Below are positions 55,786-64,000 of a DNA stretch of 64,000 bases, piece after piece. This DNA comes from an uncultured Oscillospiraceae bacterium (GTDB lineage Bacteria > Bacillota > Clostridia > Oscillospirales > Oscillospiraceae). Under the pieces are notes generated by a model. It ran no database searches. It was not told where the DNA came from and saw only the letters and a program-made list of their open reading frames with translations. The position numbers and the translations under genes were made by a program. The stretch spans positions 51,148 through 115,147 of the forward strand of contig CANQMW010000005.1 in NCBI GenBank assembly GCA_947625045.1, given 5' to 3'. Every line of letters begins with the position of its first letter. Position 1 is the first letter of the stretch.

Positions 55786-56283
55786 GTGAGGGCGCTGGAC
55801 TACGAGGGGCTGTATGAGGCATATTACATGCAGGTCTATTCCTTCCTCATGGCCCGGTCCGGGGACCGCGCCCTGGCGGAGGAGCTGACGGCACAGACCT
55901 TCTATAAGGCCATGACCGGCCCTGCCTTCCGGGGCGAGGGCTCGCCGCTCACATGGCTGTGCGCCATCGCGAAGAACCTCTACGCCGACGAGCTGCGCCG
56001 CCGGGCCCGGCAGAGTGACGGGGCCCCGGAGGAAGCAACGGAGATGCCCGCGCCGGGGGACATGGCGGCGGAGGCCCAGGACCGGGACGAGGCCTTTCGC
56101 ATCCACCTCATTTTGCACGACATGCCGGAGCCCTATAAGGAAGTGTTCCAGCTCAGAGTGTTCGGGGAGCTGCCCTTCGCCCGCATCGGCCAGATATTCG
56201 GCAAGACGGAGACCTGGGCCCGGGTGACCTACCACCGGGCAAGGCTGAAAATACAGGAGAGGATGGTGGAGGCTGATGGATAA
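55786..56283 (+). CDS. RNA polymerase sigma-70 factor, ECF-like
   Basis: YYMQVYSFLMARSGDRALAEELTAQTFYKAM...PEPYKEVFQLRVFGELPFARIGQIFGKTETWARVTYHRARLKI. Confidence 0.88.
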   Translation: MRALDYEGLYEAYYMQVYSFLMARSGDRALAEELTAQTFYKAMTGPAFRGEGSPLTWLCAIAKNLYADELRRRARQSDGAPEEATEMPAPGDMAAEAQDRDEAFRIHLILHDMPEPYKEVFQLRVFGELPFARIGQIFGKTETWARVTYHRARLKIQERMVEADG

Positions 56284-57235
56284 CTGCGGCGTGGTGCGCG
56301 ACCTGCTGCCCCTTTACGTGGACGGGGCCTGCAGCGAGGAAAGCCGCGCGCTGGTGGAGGCCCACGTGGCCGCCTGTCCCGCCTGCGCTAAGATGCTCTC
56401 CCAGCTGCAAAACAGCGCCTGCGAGGAGAGCCTCCGCCGGGAGGCGGGGACGGTGCTGGCCTCCCGGCGCTGGGGCAACCGGGCCTTCGCCATGAGCTGC
56501 GCTCTGGCGGCGTTTTTATGCGTGCCGGCCTGTGTGCTGGCGGCGCTGGAGCCGGAGATGATGGCCGGGACCGATAGGCCGTGGCTCTTTTGCCTGTTCC
56601 TGCTGCCGCCATCCCTGCTCGTCGTCATGAGTGCCGCCATGCTGCCCCTGCGGTGCCGCCGGTATACGGTCCGGTGGACCCTGCTGGGATATACGGCGAG
56701 CCTGCTTTTACTTCTCATGGCCTGCGCCCTTTACTCCGGGCGGATGCTGTTTCGCATAGCGGCGGTGGCCCTATATGTCCTCTCTACCTGCCTCATCGTG
56801 CCCTGGGCGGTGCGGGAGCTGCCCCTGCCGGGGGTTTTCGGAAAAAAGAAGGGCCTCGCGGTGGCCGCCTGGGCGGGGGCGTTCGCGTTCCTGCTGCTGA
56901 CGGCCTGGTGCATCCTGGCGAGGCCCCCTCACTATGTGCGCTCCGCATTGGGGGCGGCGGGGCTCCTTATCGTCCTCGCCGGGGCGGAGGCACTGCTCAT
57001 GAAAAAGCTGCCGGTGAGCAAGTCCGTCCGGGCGGGGATCGGTATCGCCTTGGCGGCGTCCGCCTTGGTGTGGCTCCTGCGGCCCTTCGCGGTGCTCACC
57101 GGCGCGGAGAGAAACGCGATGAACGCCGCCGTCACAGTGTGCGCTGTGGTGTGGTGCCTGGGCATGGCCGCCGGCGCGGTATTGGCGGCCCGGGGGGCGT
57201 GGCAGTCCTACAGGCGGGACATGAAAAAGCGGTAA
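56276..57235 (+). CDS. Anti-sigma factor with zinc-finger N-terminus
   Basis: CGVVRDLLPLYVDGACSEESRALVEAHVAACPAC then TM helices; overlaps sigma gene. Confidence 0.82.
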   Translation: MDNCGVVRDLLPLYVDGACSEESRALVEAHVAACPACAKMLSQLQNSACEESLRREAGTVLASRRWGNRAFAMSCALAAFLCVPACVLAALEPEMMAGTDRPWLFCLFLLPPSLLVVMSAAMLPLRCRRYTVRWTLLGYTASLLLLLMACALYSGRMLFRIAAVALYVLSTCLIVPWAVRELPLPGVFGKKKGLAVAAWAGAFAFLLLTAWCILARPPHYVRSALGAAGLLIVLAGAEALLMKKLPVSKSVRAGIGIALAASALVWLLRPFAVLTGAERNAMNAAVTVCAVVWCLGMAAGAVLAARGAWQSYRRDMKKR

Positions 57236-57332
57236 GACCTTTTTTCGGGGAATTTCGCCCCGGGAATTGCAATACCGGATAGAATGTGCTATCATAGCTC
57301 GGAATATTATGTCAATTGTATCCGGAGGGCCT

Positions 57333-58457
57333 ATGGAGCCAGTACGCACCGCCGCCGTCATCCATCTGGATAGACTGGCCGCCAACGTGGAAAACATCAA
57401 AAAGCGCCTGGGACCCAATGTGGCCCTGACGGCGGTATTGAAGGGCGACGCCTACGGCCACGGCATTGCCGGGGTATATCCCACCCTGCGCCGGTGCGGC
57501 GTGCAAGGCTACGCGGTGGCCTACTGGGAGGAGGGCGCCGCCCTCCGGGCCGCCGGGGCGAAAGACGAGCCCATCCACCTGCTGGCCCCCATCATGGACG
57601 GGGAGCTGGGAAGGTGCGTTGAATATAAGCTGGCCCCCTCTATCTTCTCGGTGGAGCAGGCGAAAAAGCTGGACGGGCTGGCGACGGCCGCCGGGACGGT
57701 GGCTCCGGTACAGATAAAAATAGACACGGGCATGCGCCGCATCGGCTTCGACGCCGACGACGTGGCGGGTACGGTAAAGGCCGTCGCCGCGATCGCCGCT
57801 CTGCCCCACATCCATATCGCGGGGCTCTTCACCCACTTCTCCCGGGCGGACGAGCTGGACTGCCCCGAGACGGAGAAGCAGCTTGCAAGATTCAACGCGG
57901 TGCTGGACGGCCTCAAGGCCGCGGGGGTGGACATGCCCCCGGTGCACGTGTCCAACAGCCCCTCCATCCTGCTCAGGCCCGAGGTGCAGATGAACGCGGT
58001 CCGGGGCGGGGACGTGCTCTTCGGCCTGTGCCCGGTGGACGAGGACGCCTGGCCCGGGATGGGGCTAAAAGAGGTCATGACCTGGGAGACATATGTGGCC
58101 ATGGTGAAGACGGTCCCCGCCGGGGAGCCGGTGGGCTACGGCGGGACATACGTGACCAGCCGTGAGACGGTCATCGCCACGGTGCCCGTGGGCTTCTGCG
58201 ACGGGTACAGCCGGCGGCTGTCCAACCAGGGCAAGGTGAAGATACGCGGTCGGCTCGCCCCCATCATCGGCCGGGTGTGCATGGACCAGTTCATGGCAGA
58301 CGTCACCGACGTCCCCGGCGTGGCAATCGGCGACCGGGTGGAGCTTCTGAACGGCGACGACCTCTCCATCCTCTGGATGGCGGATACCCTGGACGCCAAT
58401 GTGGACGAGATCGTCTGCGGGGTGACCAAGCGGGTGCCCCGGATATACGTGGACTGA
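57333..58457 (+). CDS. alr: Alanine racemase family protein
   Basis: AVLKGDAYGHG, VQIKIDTGMRRIGF, GYGGTYVTSRETVIATVPVGFCDGYSR. Confidence 0.9.
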   Translation: MEPVRTAAVIHLDRLAANVENIKKRLGPNVALTAVLKGDAYGHGIAGVYPTLRRCGVQGYAVAYWEEGAALRAAGAKDEPIHLLAPIMDGELGRCVEYKLAPSIFSVEQAKKLDGLATAAGTVAPVQIKIDTGMRRIGFDADDVAGTVKAVAAIAALPHIHIAGLFTHFSRADELDCPETEKQLARFNAVLDGLKAAGVDMPPVHVSNSPSILLRPEVQMNAVRGGDVLFGLCPVDEDAWPGMGLKEVMTWETYVAMVKTVPAGEPVGYGGTYVTSRETVIATVPVGFCDGYSRRLSNQGKVKIRGRLAPIIGRVCMDQFMADVTDVPGVAIGDRVELLNGDDLSILWMADTLDANVDEIVCGVTKRVPRIYVD

Positions 58458-58502
58458 CACGGGACAATACCCGTAGAAATACAAAGAGAGCGGGAAGGAA
58501 AC

Positions 58503-59522
58503 ATGCCGGACGTAAAGTATTATCTGCACAGGATACGCAACATCAACTTCGACCACCTGAAGGGGGCCATAAACGCCGTCCATGAGCGGACGGGGAAGAA
58601 CAAGGCGGCCATCTTCCTGGACATGATGGGCTGCACGGTGAAGTACGGGGCGGGGTACTATGACTACCTCATCTTCGGCTTCGCGAACCTGACCGCCGCC
58701 CAGCGGGCCACCTTCGTCACCCGGGGCGTGAGCAAGAAGCTCAATGAGTACCTCAATGACCCCAAGTACACCGACCTCTTCGACGACAAGGCCCAGTTCA
58801 ACAAGACCTTCGCCAAATTCATCCGCCGGAAGTGGCTGGTGCTGGCGGAGGCCACCAAGGAGCAGGTCCGGGATTTCGTCCAGGGGAAGGACGAGGTGTT
58901 CGTGAAGATACTGGATGGAGAGTGCAGCCACGGCTGCGAGCGCATCCACATGAAGGACTGGCCGGACTTCGACGCCCTCTATGAGCATATCCAAAAGGGC
59001 AGGTTCGGCCTTCTGGAGGACATCGTGGACCAGCACCCGGACGTGGAGGCCCTGCACCCCGGCTCCGTCAACTGCCAGCGGGTCATAACCCTTTTGGACG
59101 ACAGCGGCGAGCCCCACTGCCTGTACGTGGTGCAGAAGATGGGCCTGGGCGACAGCTTTGTGGACTGCAACTGCCTGTACGCCCCCGTGGACACCGAGAC
59201 CGGGAAGATAAAATACCCCGGCCACTCGGGCAACACGCCGCTGGGCATCGTGTACGACGAGCAGCCGGACACCCACGTCAAGCTGGTGGGCTATCAGCTC
59301 CCCTTCGTGAAGGAGGCGGTGGCCATGTGCCTGGAGGCGGCCAAAGTGGTGCCCCAGGTGCGGTACGTGGGCTGGGACGTGGCCATCAGCAAGGCCGGCC
59401 CGGAGTTCATCGAGGGCAACACCTACTGCGCCCATGACTTCTGGCAGCTTCCGCCCCACACCCCGGAGAAGATCGGCAAGCTGCCGGAATTCCAGAAATA
59501 CGCCAAGGGATTCAAGCGCTGA
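58503..59522 (+). CDS. Sugar-transfer-associated ATP-grasp-like protein
   Basis: KILDGECSHGCERI, GYQLPFVKEAVAMCLEAAKVVPQVRYVGWDVAISKAGPEFIEGN. Confidence 0.7.
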   Translation: MPDVKYYLHRIRNINFDHLKGAINAVHERTGKNKAAIFLDMMGCTVKYGAGYYDYLIFGFANLTAAQRATFVTRGVSKKLNEYLNDPKYTDLFDDKAQFNKTFAKFIRRKWLVLAEATKEQVRDFVQGKDEVFVKILDGECSHGCERIHMKDWPDFDALYEHIQKGRFGLLEDIVDQHPDVEALHPGSVNCQRVITLLDDSGEPHCLYVVQKMGLGDSFVDCNCLYAPVDTETGKIKYPGHSGNTPLGIVYDEQPDTHVKLVGYQLPFVKEAVAMCLEAAKVVPQVRYVGWDVAISKAGPEFIEGNTYCAHDFWQLPPHTPEKIGKLPEFQKYAKGFKR

Positions 59523-59562
59523 CCAACGCCGGCGCAGAAAGGATATAAAGAGGATAAAGGAT

Positions 59563-60804
59563 ATGCTGGAAGTATTTGAGAGCACAGAGAGCCAGGTACG
59601 CTCCTACTGCCGGAAGTACCCGGTGGAGTTCGACCGGGCGAAGAACGCGGAGATATGGTCCGTGGACGGGGCCCGGTACGTGGACTTCCTGGCGGTGGCC
59701 GGGTCCATGAACTACGGCCACAACAACCCGGAGATCAAAAAGGCCGTCCTGGACTACCTGAGCGAGGACCGCATCATCAACGCCCTGGACATGTATACCG
59801 CCGCCAAGGAGGATTTCCTCGCCACCTTCAAAAATGAGATCCTGGCGCCCCGGGGTCTGGATTACAAGGTCATGTGCTGCGGCCCCACCGGCACAAACGC
59901 GGTGGAGGCGGCCTTGAAGCTGGCCCGGAAGAACAAAAAGCGCAACGGCGTCATCGCCTTCGGCGGCGCCTTCCACGGCATGAGCTTGGGCAGCCTTGCC
60001 ATGACCACCGACCGCACCAGCCGGGAGGGGGCCGTGGTGCCTCTGGAGAACGTGTCCTTCGTGCCCTATGACGGGACGTTGGATTCGCTGGCCTATCTCA
60101 AGTGGGTGCTCACCGACGACCACTCCGGTGTGGACAAGCCCGCGGCCATCGTCCTGGAGACCGTCCAGGCCGAGGGCGGCATCAATGTGGCGAGCCCTGA
60201 GTGGCTCAAAGAGGTCCGGCGCATCTGCGACGAGAACGACATCCTCATGATCGTGGACGACATCCAGGTAGGCAACGGCCGGGTGGGCTGGTTCTTCTCC
60301 TTCGAGCGGGCCGGCATCGTGCCCGACATGGTGACGCTCTCAAAGTCCATCAGCGGCTTCGGCATGCCCATGGCCCTGCTGCTCATAAAGCCCGAGCTGG
60401 ACATCTTCCGTCCGGCGGAGCACAACGGCACCTTCCGGGGCAATCAGCTGTCCTTCGTGGGCGGCGCGGCGGGCATCCGCTACTTCAAGGCCCGCAAGCT
60501 GGATGAGGAGTGCCGCCGCAAGGGCGCCATCATGGAGAAGTTCATCAAGGAAGAGATACTGCCCATGGATAAGCGGCTCACCATGCGGGGCCTGGGCATG
60601 CTCTGGGGCATCGACTTCTCCGCCGTGGACGGGACCCTGGCCCTGAAAGCGGTCCACGAGGGCTTCGACCGGGGCATCATTATGGAGGTGGCCGGCCGGG
60701 GCGACAGCGTGCTGAAGCTCATGCCGCCGCTGACCATCGAGGACGAGGTCCTGATGGAGGGCCTCAACATCGTGAAGGAAGCCGTCAAGGCGGTATTGAA
60801 ATAA
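59563..60804 (+). CDS. Class III aminotransferase, EctB/diaminobutyrate aminotransferase-like
   Basis: CCGPTGTNAVEAALKLARK, GGAFHGMSLGSLAMTTDR, MIVDDIQVGNGRVGWFFSFE, TLSKSISGFGMPMALLL. Confidence 0.88.
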   Translation: MLEVFESTESQVRSYCRKYPVEFDRAKNAEIWSVDGARYVDFLAVAGSMNYGHNNPEIKKAVLDYLSEDRIINALDMYTAAKEDFLATFKNEILAPRGLDYKVMCCGPTGTNAVEAALKLARKNKKRNGVIAFGGAFHGMSLGSLAMTTDRTSREGAVVPLENVSFVPYDGTLDSLAYLKWVLTDDHSGVDKPAAIVLETVQAEGGINVASPEWLKEVRRICDENDILMIVDDIQVGNGRVGWFFSFERAGIVPDMVTLSKSISGFGMPMALLLIKPELDIFRPAEHNGTFRGNQLSFVGGAAGIRYFKARKLDEECRRKGAIMEKFIKEEILPMDKRLTMRGLGMLWGIDFSAVDGTLALKAVHEGFDRGIIMEVAGRGDSVLKLMPPLTIEDEVLMEGLNIVKEAVKAVLK

Positions 60805-60846
60805 GAGATAACGCCTCCCCTGTGCCAGGGGAGGCGTTCCTTATGG

Positions 60847-60970
60847 AGGCCCCCTTGTGCAAAGGGGGCTGGCAGCGCGAAGCGCTGACTGAGGGATTGT
60901 TGCGTTACGGACGGTTACAACCCCTCCACCGCACTTTGTGCGGTCCCCCTCCCCTTGCACAGGGGAGGCT
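60847..60970 (-). repeat. MITE-like dispersed element, second copy (reverse)
   Basis: Near reverse complement of 46428-46551. Confidence 0.8.
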
Positions 60971-60988
60971 TTGTCTGACGTGAGCGCT

Positions 60989-61696
60989 TTATGCTGCGTG
61001 CTTTCTGATAATAATGAACGGCGTCAGCTGCGTGGAGTTGCCGGTGGGGTTGTCCTGGATGAGCTCGGCGCACTGCGCGTCCGTGAGGTCAAGGTCCGGG
61101 CTCTTGCCCAAAATGTCCCGCTCAAAGTCGTTGGCGTCCACCAGCATGCAGGTGACGCCAGTCTCCTCTTTGATGCGTTTGCACACGCCGTTGGGGTCCT
61201 TGGGCAGCATCATGCAGAAGTCGCCGTAGACCTGGAAGGAGGCGGTGTAGAACCCGTCCAGGCCCGCCACCTCGGGGCCGGCGATGTCGTAGAACACGCC
61301 CTTCTTGCCGAAGAGCTTGCACACGCCCGCGGCGATGGAGGCCCAGATGATCTTCGGCGCGCCGCAGTGGTCGATGGCGAACTGCATCTTCCAGGGGTTG
61401 TCCACGCCGATGCCGGCGGTGCTGTGGGAAGCAAATTTCGACAGGAACTTCGCCAGGCCGGACAGGTGCATGTCCTTCTTATAGATGATATTCTTCTGGC
61501 ACAGGGAGATGATCTTCTCCGCCACGGAGAGGATGTCCCCCTCCTCATACACGGGCAGGACGTACTTCTTCACCAGCTCGCAGTAGTCCTCGCCGATCTC
61601 CACAAAATGGGTCTTGATGGCGCCCCGGTCAAAGTCGCCGAAGCTGGTATGGATGGTGAGGGATTTGTTCTCGTTGGGCGTTAAAACGGCTCCCAT
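60989..61696 (-). CDS. Coenzyme F420-0:L-glutamate ligase-like (CofE-like) protein
   Basis: AEKIISLCQKNIIYKKDMHLSGLAKFLSKFA..GIGVDNPWKMQFAIDHCGAPKIIWASIAAGVCKLFGKKGVFYDIAG. Confidence 0.7.
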   Translation of the reverse strand: MGAVLTPNENKSLTIHTSFGDFDRGAIKTHFVEIGEDYCELVKKYVLPVYEEGDILSVAEKIISLCQKNIIYKKDMHLSGLAKFLSKFASHSTAGIGVDNPWKMQFAIDHCGAPKIIWASIAAGVCKLFGKKGVFYDIAGPEVAGLDGFYTASFQVYGDFCMMLPKDPNGVCKRIKEETGVTCMLVDANDFERDILGKSPDLDLTDAQCAELIQDNPTGNSTQLTPFIIIRKHAA

Positions 61697-61884
61697 GGTC
61701 TCCTCCCGGAAGGCTCGCGCCTTTCTTTTTCTCTTTGTATTTTGGATAAGCAGTCTCCAGTTCTTTAGGATACCACAATTCCCATTCGTTGGCAAGATGC
61801 TCTCCGTCCCGACAGTTTTATGGTGCCCGTCCGCGGCGGTCGTTTTCCCCGTGGAAAAATCTTTTCCCGGCCCGATGGGGGCTA

Positions 61885-61940
61885 TTGACAATCCGGGCGG
61901 ATATGGTATAATGTTTATAGAAATTAGGAATTATTCCTAA
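61885..61940 (+). promoter_or_regulatory. Consensus sigma-A promoter and palindromic operator upstream of rubrerythrin
   Basis: TTGACA(61885)-16-TATAAT(61907) then TTAGGAATTATTCCTAA perfect palindrome 61924-61940. Confidence 0.75.
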
Positions 61941-61963
61941 AAATTTACGGAGGTAACGATATT

Positions 61964-62509
61964 ATGGCTAAATGGGTTTGCAGCGTCTGCGGTTACGTTC
62001 ATGAGGGCGACACGCCCCCCGAGTCCTGCCCTGTGTGTAAGGCGCCCGCCGCGAAGTTCAACAAGCAGGACGGCGAGATGACCTGGGCTTCCGAGCACGT
62101 GGTCGGTGTGGCGCAGGGCGCCCCCGAGGAGATCATGGAGGGCCTGCGTGCCAACTTCAACGGCGAGTGCACCGAGGTGGGCATGTATCTGGCGATGGCC
62201 CGCGTGGCCCATCGTGAGGGCTATCCCGAGATCGGCCTGTATTGGGAAAAGGCCGCCTGGGAAGAGGCTGAGCACGCCGCGAAGTTCGCCGAGCTTCTGG
62301 GCGAGGTGGTCACCGACTCCACCAAGAAGAACCTGGAGATGCGCGTGGAGGCCGAGAACGGCGCCACCGCCGGCAAGACCGACCTGGCCAAGATGGCCAA
62401 GCAGCTGAACTTGGACGCCATCCATGACACCGTCCATGAGATGGCTCGCGACGAGGCCCGGCACGGCAAGGCTTTCGCCGGCCTGCTGAAGCGCTACTTC
62501 GGCAAGTAA
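61964..62509 (+). CDS. Reverse rubrerythrin (N-terminal rubredoxin, C-terminal ferritin-like)
   Basis: [28 protein letters not shown]-rich ferritin-like C-terminus. Confidence 0.92.
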   Translation: MAKWVCSVCGYVHEGDTPPESCPVCKAPAAKFNKQDGEMTWASEHVVGVAQGAPEEIMEGLRANFNGECTEVGMYLAMARVAHREGYPEIGLYWEKAAWEEAEHAAKFAELLGEVVTDSTKKNLEMRVEAENGATAGKTDLAKMAKQLNLDAIHDTVHEMARDEARHGKAFAGLLKRYFGK

Positions 62510-62521
62510 GGAGCACGGGAT

Positions 62522-62677
62522 ATGAAGAAGTATGTGTGCCCCTGCGGGTATGAGTATGACCCGGCCGTGGGCGACCCCGAGCACGGCGTAGCCCCCGGCA
62601 CCCCCTGGGAGGACGTGCCCGCCGATTGGGAGTGCCCCATCTGCGGCATGGGCAAGGACGCCTTTGAAGAGGCGTAA
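62522..62677 (+). CDS. Rubredoxin
   Basis: [51 protein letters not shown] (51 aa, not in ORF track). Confidence 0.93.
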   Translation: MKKYVCPCGYEYDPAVGDPEHGVAPGTPWEDVPADWECPICGMGKDAFEEA

Positions 62678-62690
62678 AGCGAATACATAA

Positions 62691-62712
62691 GGGAGCGGCA
62701 AAAGCCGCTCCC
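62691..62712 (+). terminator. GGGAGCGGC-aaaa-GCCGCTCCC with T-tract
   Basis: 9-bp stem followed by TTTTTT. Confidence 0.85.
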
Positions 62713-62797
62713 TTTTTTGCGTCATGGCCCGGTTGACAAACCGGGTTTTTCCGCTATGATAGACATATACTGTATGATATGCGGGGAGGCGGGATGA

Positions 62798-63919
62798 ATG
62801 GAAAAGCGGCGGTATGCCTTCATCGACATGATGGAGTTCACCGGCATGCTGTGCGTGCTCATATACCACGCGACCCTGTTCCCCTATAACTTCCCGGCGG
62901 CGCCGGGGGTGGGGCTTTACCGCTTCTACTATGTCCTCCGGGGCTTCCTCTCTGTATGCGTGCCGCTGTTCTTCTTCGCCAACGGTTTTCTGCTGCTGGG
63001 GGCGGAGATGGACCTTAAAAAGCATCTTATGAAAATGCTCCGGCTGGTGGTCTACACCTTCCTGGGCGGGGCGGTCATCCTGGTGCCCCTTATGTATATC
63101 CAGCATGAGCCACTGTCCTTCTCGGAGTATCTGAACGCCCTGTGGACCTTCCGGCAGGGGTGGATCAACCACCTGTGGTTCATGGGCGCGCTCATCTGCA
63201 TCTACGTGTTCTTTCCCCTCATCAAAACGGCCTACGACAATAATTTTAAGGCCTTCTGCTGGTTCATGGCCGCGGCGGCGGCACTCACCTTCGGGAACGT
63301 GTTCCTCTGCTCCTGCGCCACGGTGGGGCTGGACCTGCTGGGCCGGGCGGACCACGTGGTGGAGTTCAACGTGTTCAACATGTTCAACCCCTTCTGGGGC
63401 ATGTTCGGCTACTCCTTCGTGTACTTCTGCGCCGGGGGCCTGGCCCGCCGGTACCTGCCCAGGATAGAGGCGCTCATGGACCGGGCCCGGTGGAAGATGA
63501 ACGCCGGGGCGGTTGGCGTCATCATAGTATCCACCGCCTGTCTCGGGCTCTGGGGCATGTACTGCACCCGCGTGAGCGGCGCGCTCTGGGACAACGTGTG
63601 GGAGGGCTACGACACGGTGTTCACCTTCGTCAATGTCCTGGCGGTGGGGGTGCTCTGCCTCAACTATAAGGCCGTCCACGGCTGGGGCCGGGCCATCCGC
63701 CTGGTGTCGGAGAACACGTTGGGGATATATATCTTCCACATCGTGTTCAGCCGCCTCCTGCGGGGCCCGGCCTGGCGGCTTCCCTTCATGCGAAATCCCA
63801 TCGGCAACATCCTCTTCGCCCTGGTGGTGCTGGCGGTGACCCTGGCCTTCGTCCTGGCCCTGAAAGCGGCCGCGGGATTTATCAAGGCCCATCTCCCGCG
63901 GGGGAAGGGAGAAAAATAA
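62798..63919 (+). CDS. Acyltransferase 3 family membrane protein
   Basis: RRYAFIDMMEFTGMLCVLIYHATLF..., multi-TM, WFMGALICIYVFFPLI. Confidence 0.8.
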   Translation: MEKRRYAFIDMMEFTGMLCVLIYHATLFPYNFPAAPGVGLYRFYYVLRGFLSVCVPLFFFANGFLLLGAEMDLKKHLMKMLRLVVYTFLGGAVILVPLMYIQHEPLSFSEYLNALWTFRQGWINHLWFMGALICIYVFFPLIKTAYDNNFKAFCWFMAAAAALTFGNVFLCSCATVGLDLLGRADHVVEFNVFNMFNPFWGMFGYSFVYFCAGGLARRYLPRIEALMDRARWKMNAGAVGVIIVSTACLGLWGMYCTRVSGALWDNVWEGYDTVFTFVNVLAVGVLCLNYKAVHGWGRAIRLVSENTLGIYIFHIVFSRLLRGPAWRLPFMRNPIGNILFALVVLAVTLAFVLALKAAAGFIKAHLPRGKGEK

Positions 63920-64000
63920 AAGTAAGCGCCCGGGGACAAATGATATGCTCCCTCAATGGAAGACAGTGAAAAAGGACACTGTATCCATGGAGGGAGCATT

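Noticed and set aside
58065-59585. 506-aa reverse ORF opposite alr/ATP-grasp genes
   Set aside because: Spans two well-supported + strand genes; shadow ORF.
1-64000. Search for tRNA, rRNA, integrase/prophage core genes, retron or DGR signatures
   Set aside because: No convincing cloverleaf, rRNA, integrase, reverse transcriptase or VR/TR pair seen by eye; tRNAscan/Infernal would be needed to exclude them.

Overview
The window is a GC-rich stretch of chromosome, probably from a gut-type Clostridia/Oscillospiraceae genome (inferred from gene content and repeat style). No tRNA or rRNA was recognised. Reading left to right: (i) a sulfatase locus with an edge-truncated anaerobic sulfatase maturase (absent from the ORF track), an IlvD/Edd dehydratase, TctABC and an RpiR regulator; (ii) DUF308, radical SAM, a disrupted patatin gene, TetR, plsY, glycolipid glycosyltransferase and ftsH; (iii) a small AT-richer island with a Phd/PIN toxin-antitoxin pair and an FRG-domain protein, lying between two direct copies of a structured dispersed repeat; (iv) a glycan locus (GH20, AraC regulator with a G9 tract, sugar ABC transporter, GH2 beta-galactosidase); (v) a non-canonical type III-A CRISPR locus: cas10 without HD residues, csm2, csm3, csm4, a degenerate array where csm5 would be expected, csm6, cas6 and a free-standing HD-domain protein, with no csm5, cas1 or cas2; (vi) an unassigned cassette of papain-like peptidase fusion, guanylate-kinase-like and TPR genes; (vii) feoA-feoA-feoB, TA modules, an unannotated double-glycine-leader peptide and MATE; (viii) PNP-mtnA-deaminase salvage, ogt, a PAP2-GDPD fusion, sigma/anti-sigma, alr, ATP-grasp, EctB-like aminotransferase, CofE-like, rubrerythrin/rubredoxin and an acyltransferase. 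The observations most worth following up are the csm5-less type III locus with separated HD, and a family of dispersed two-hairpin elements whose stems change sequence while keeping complementarity; one copy disrupts a patatin gene.
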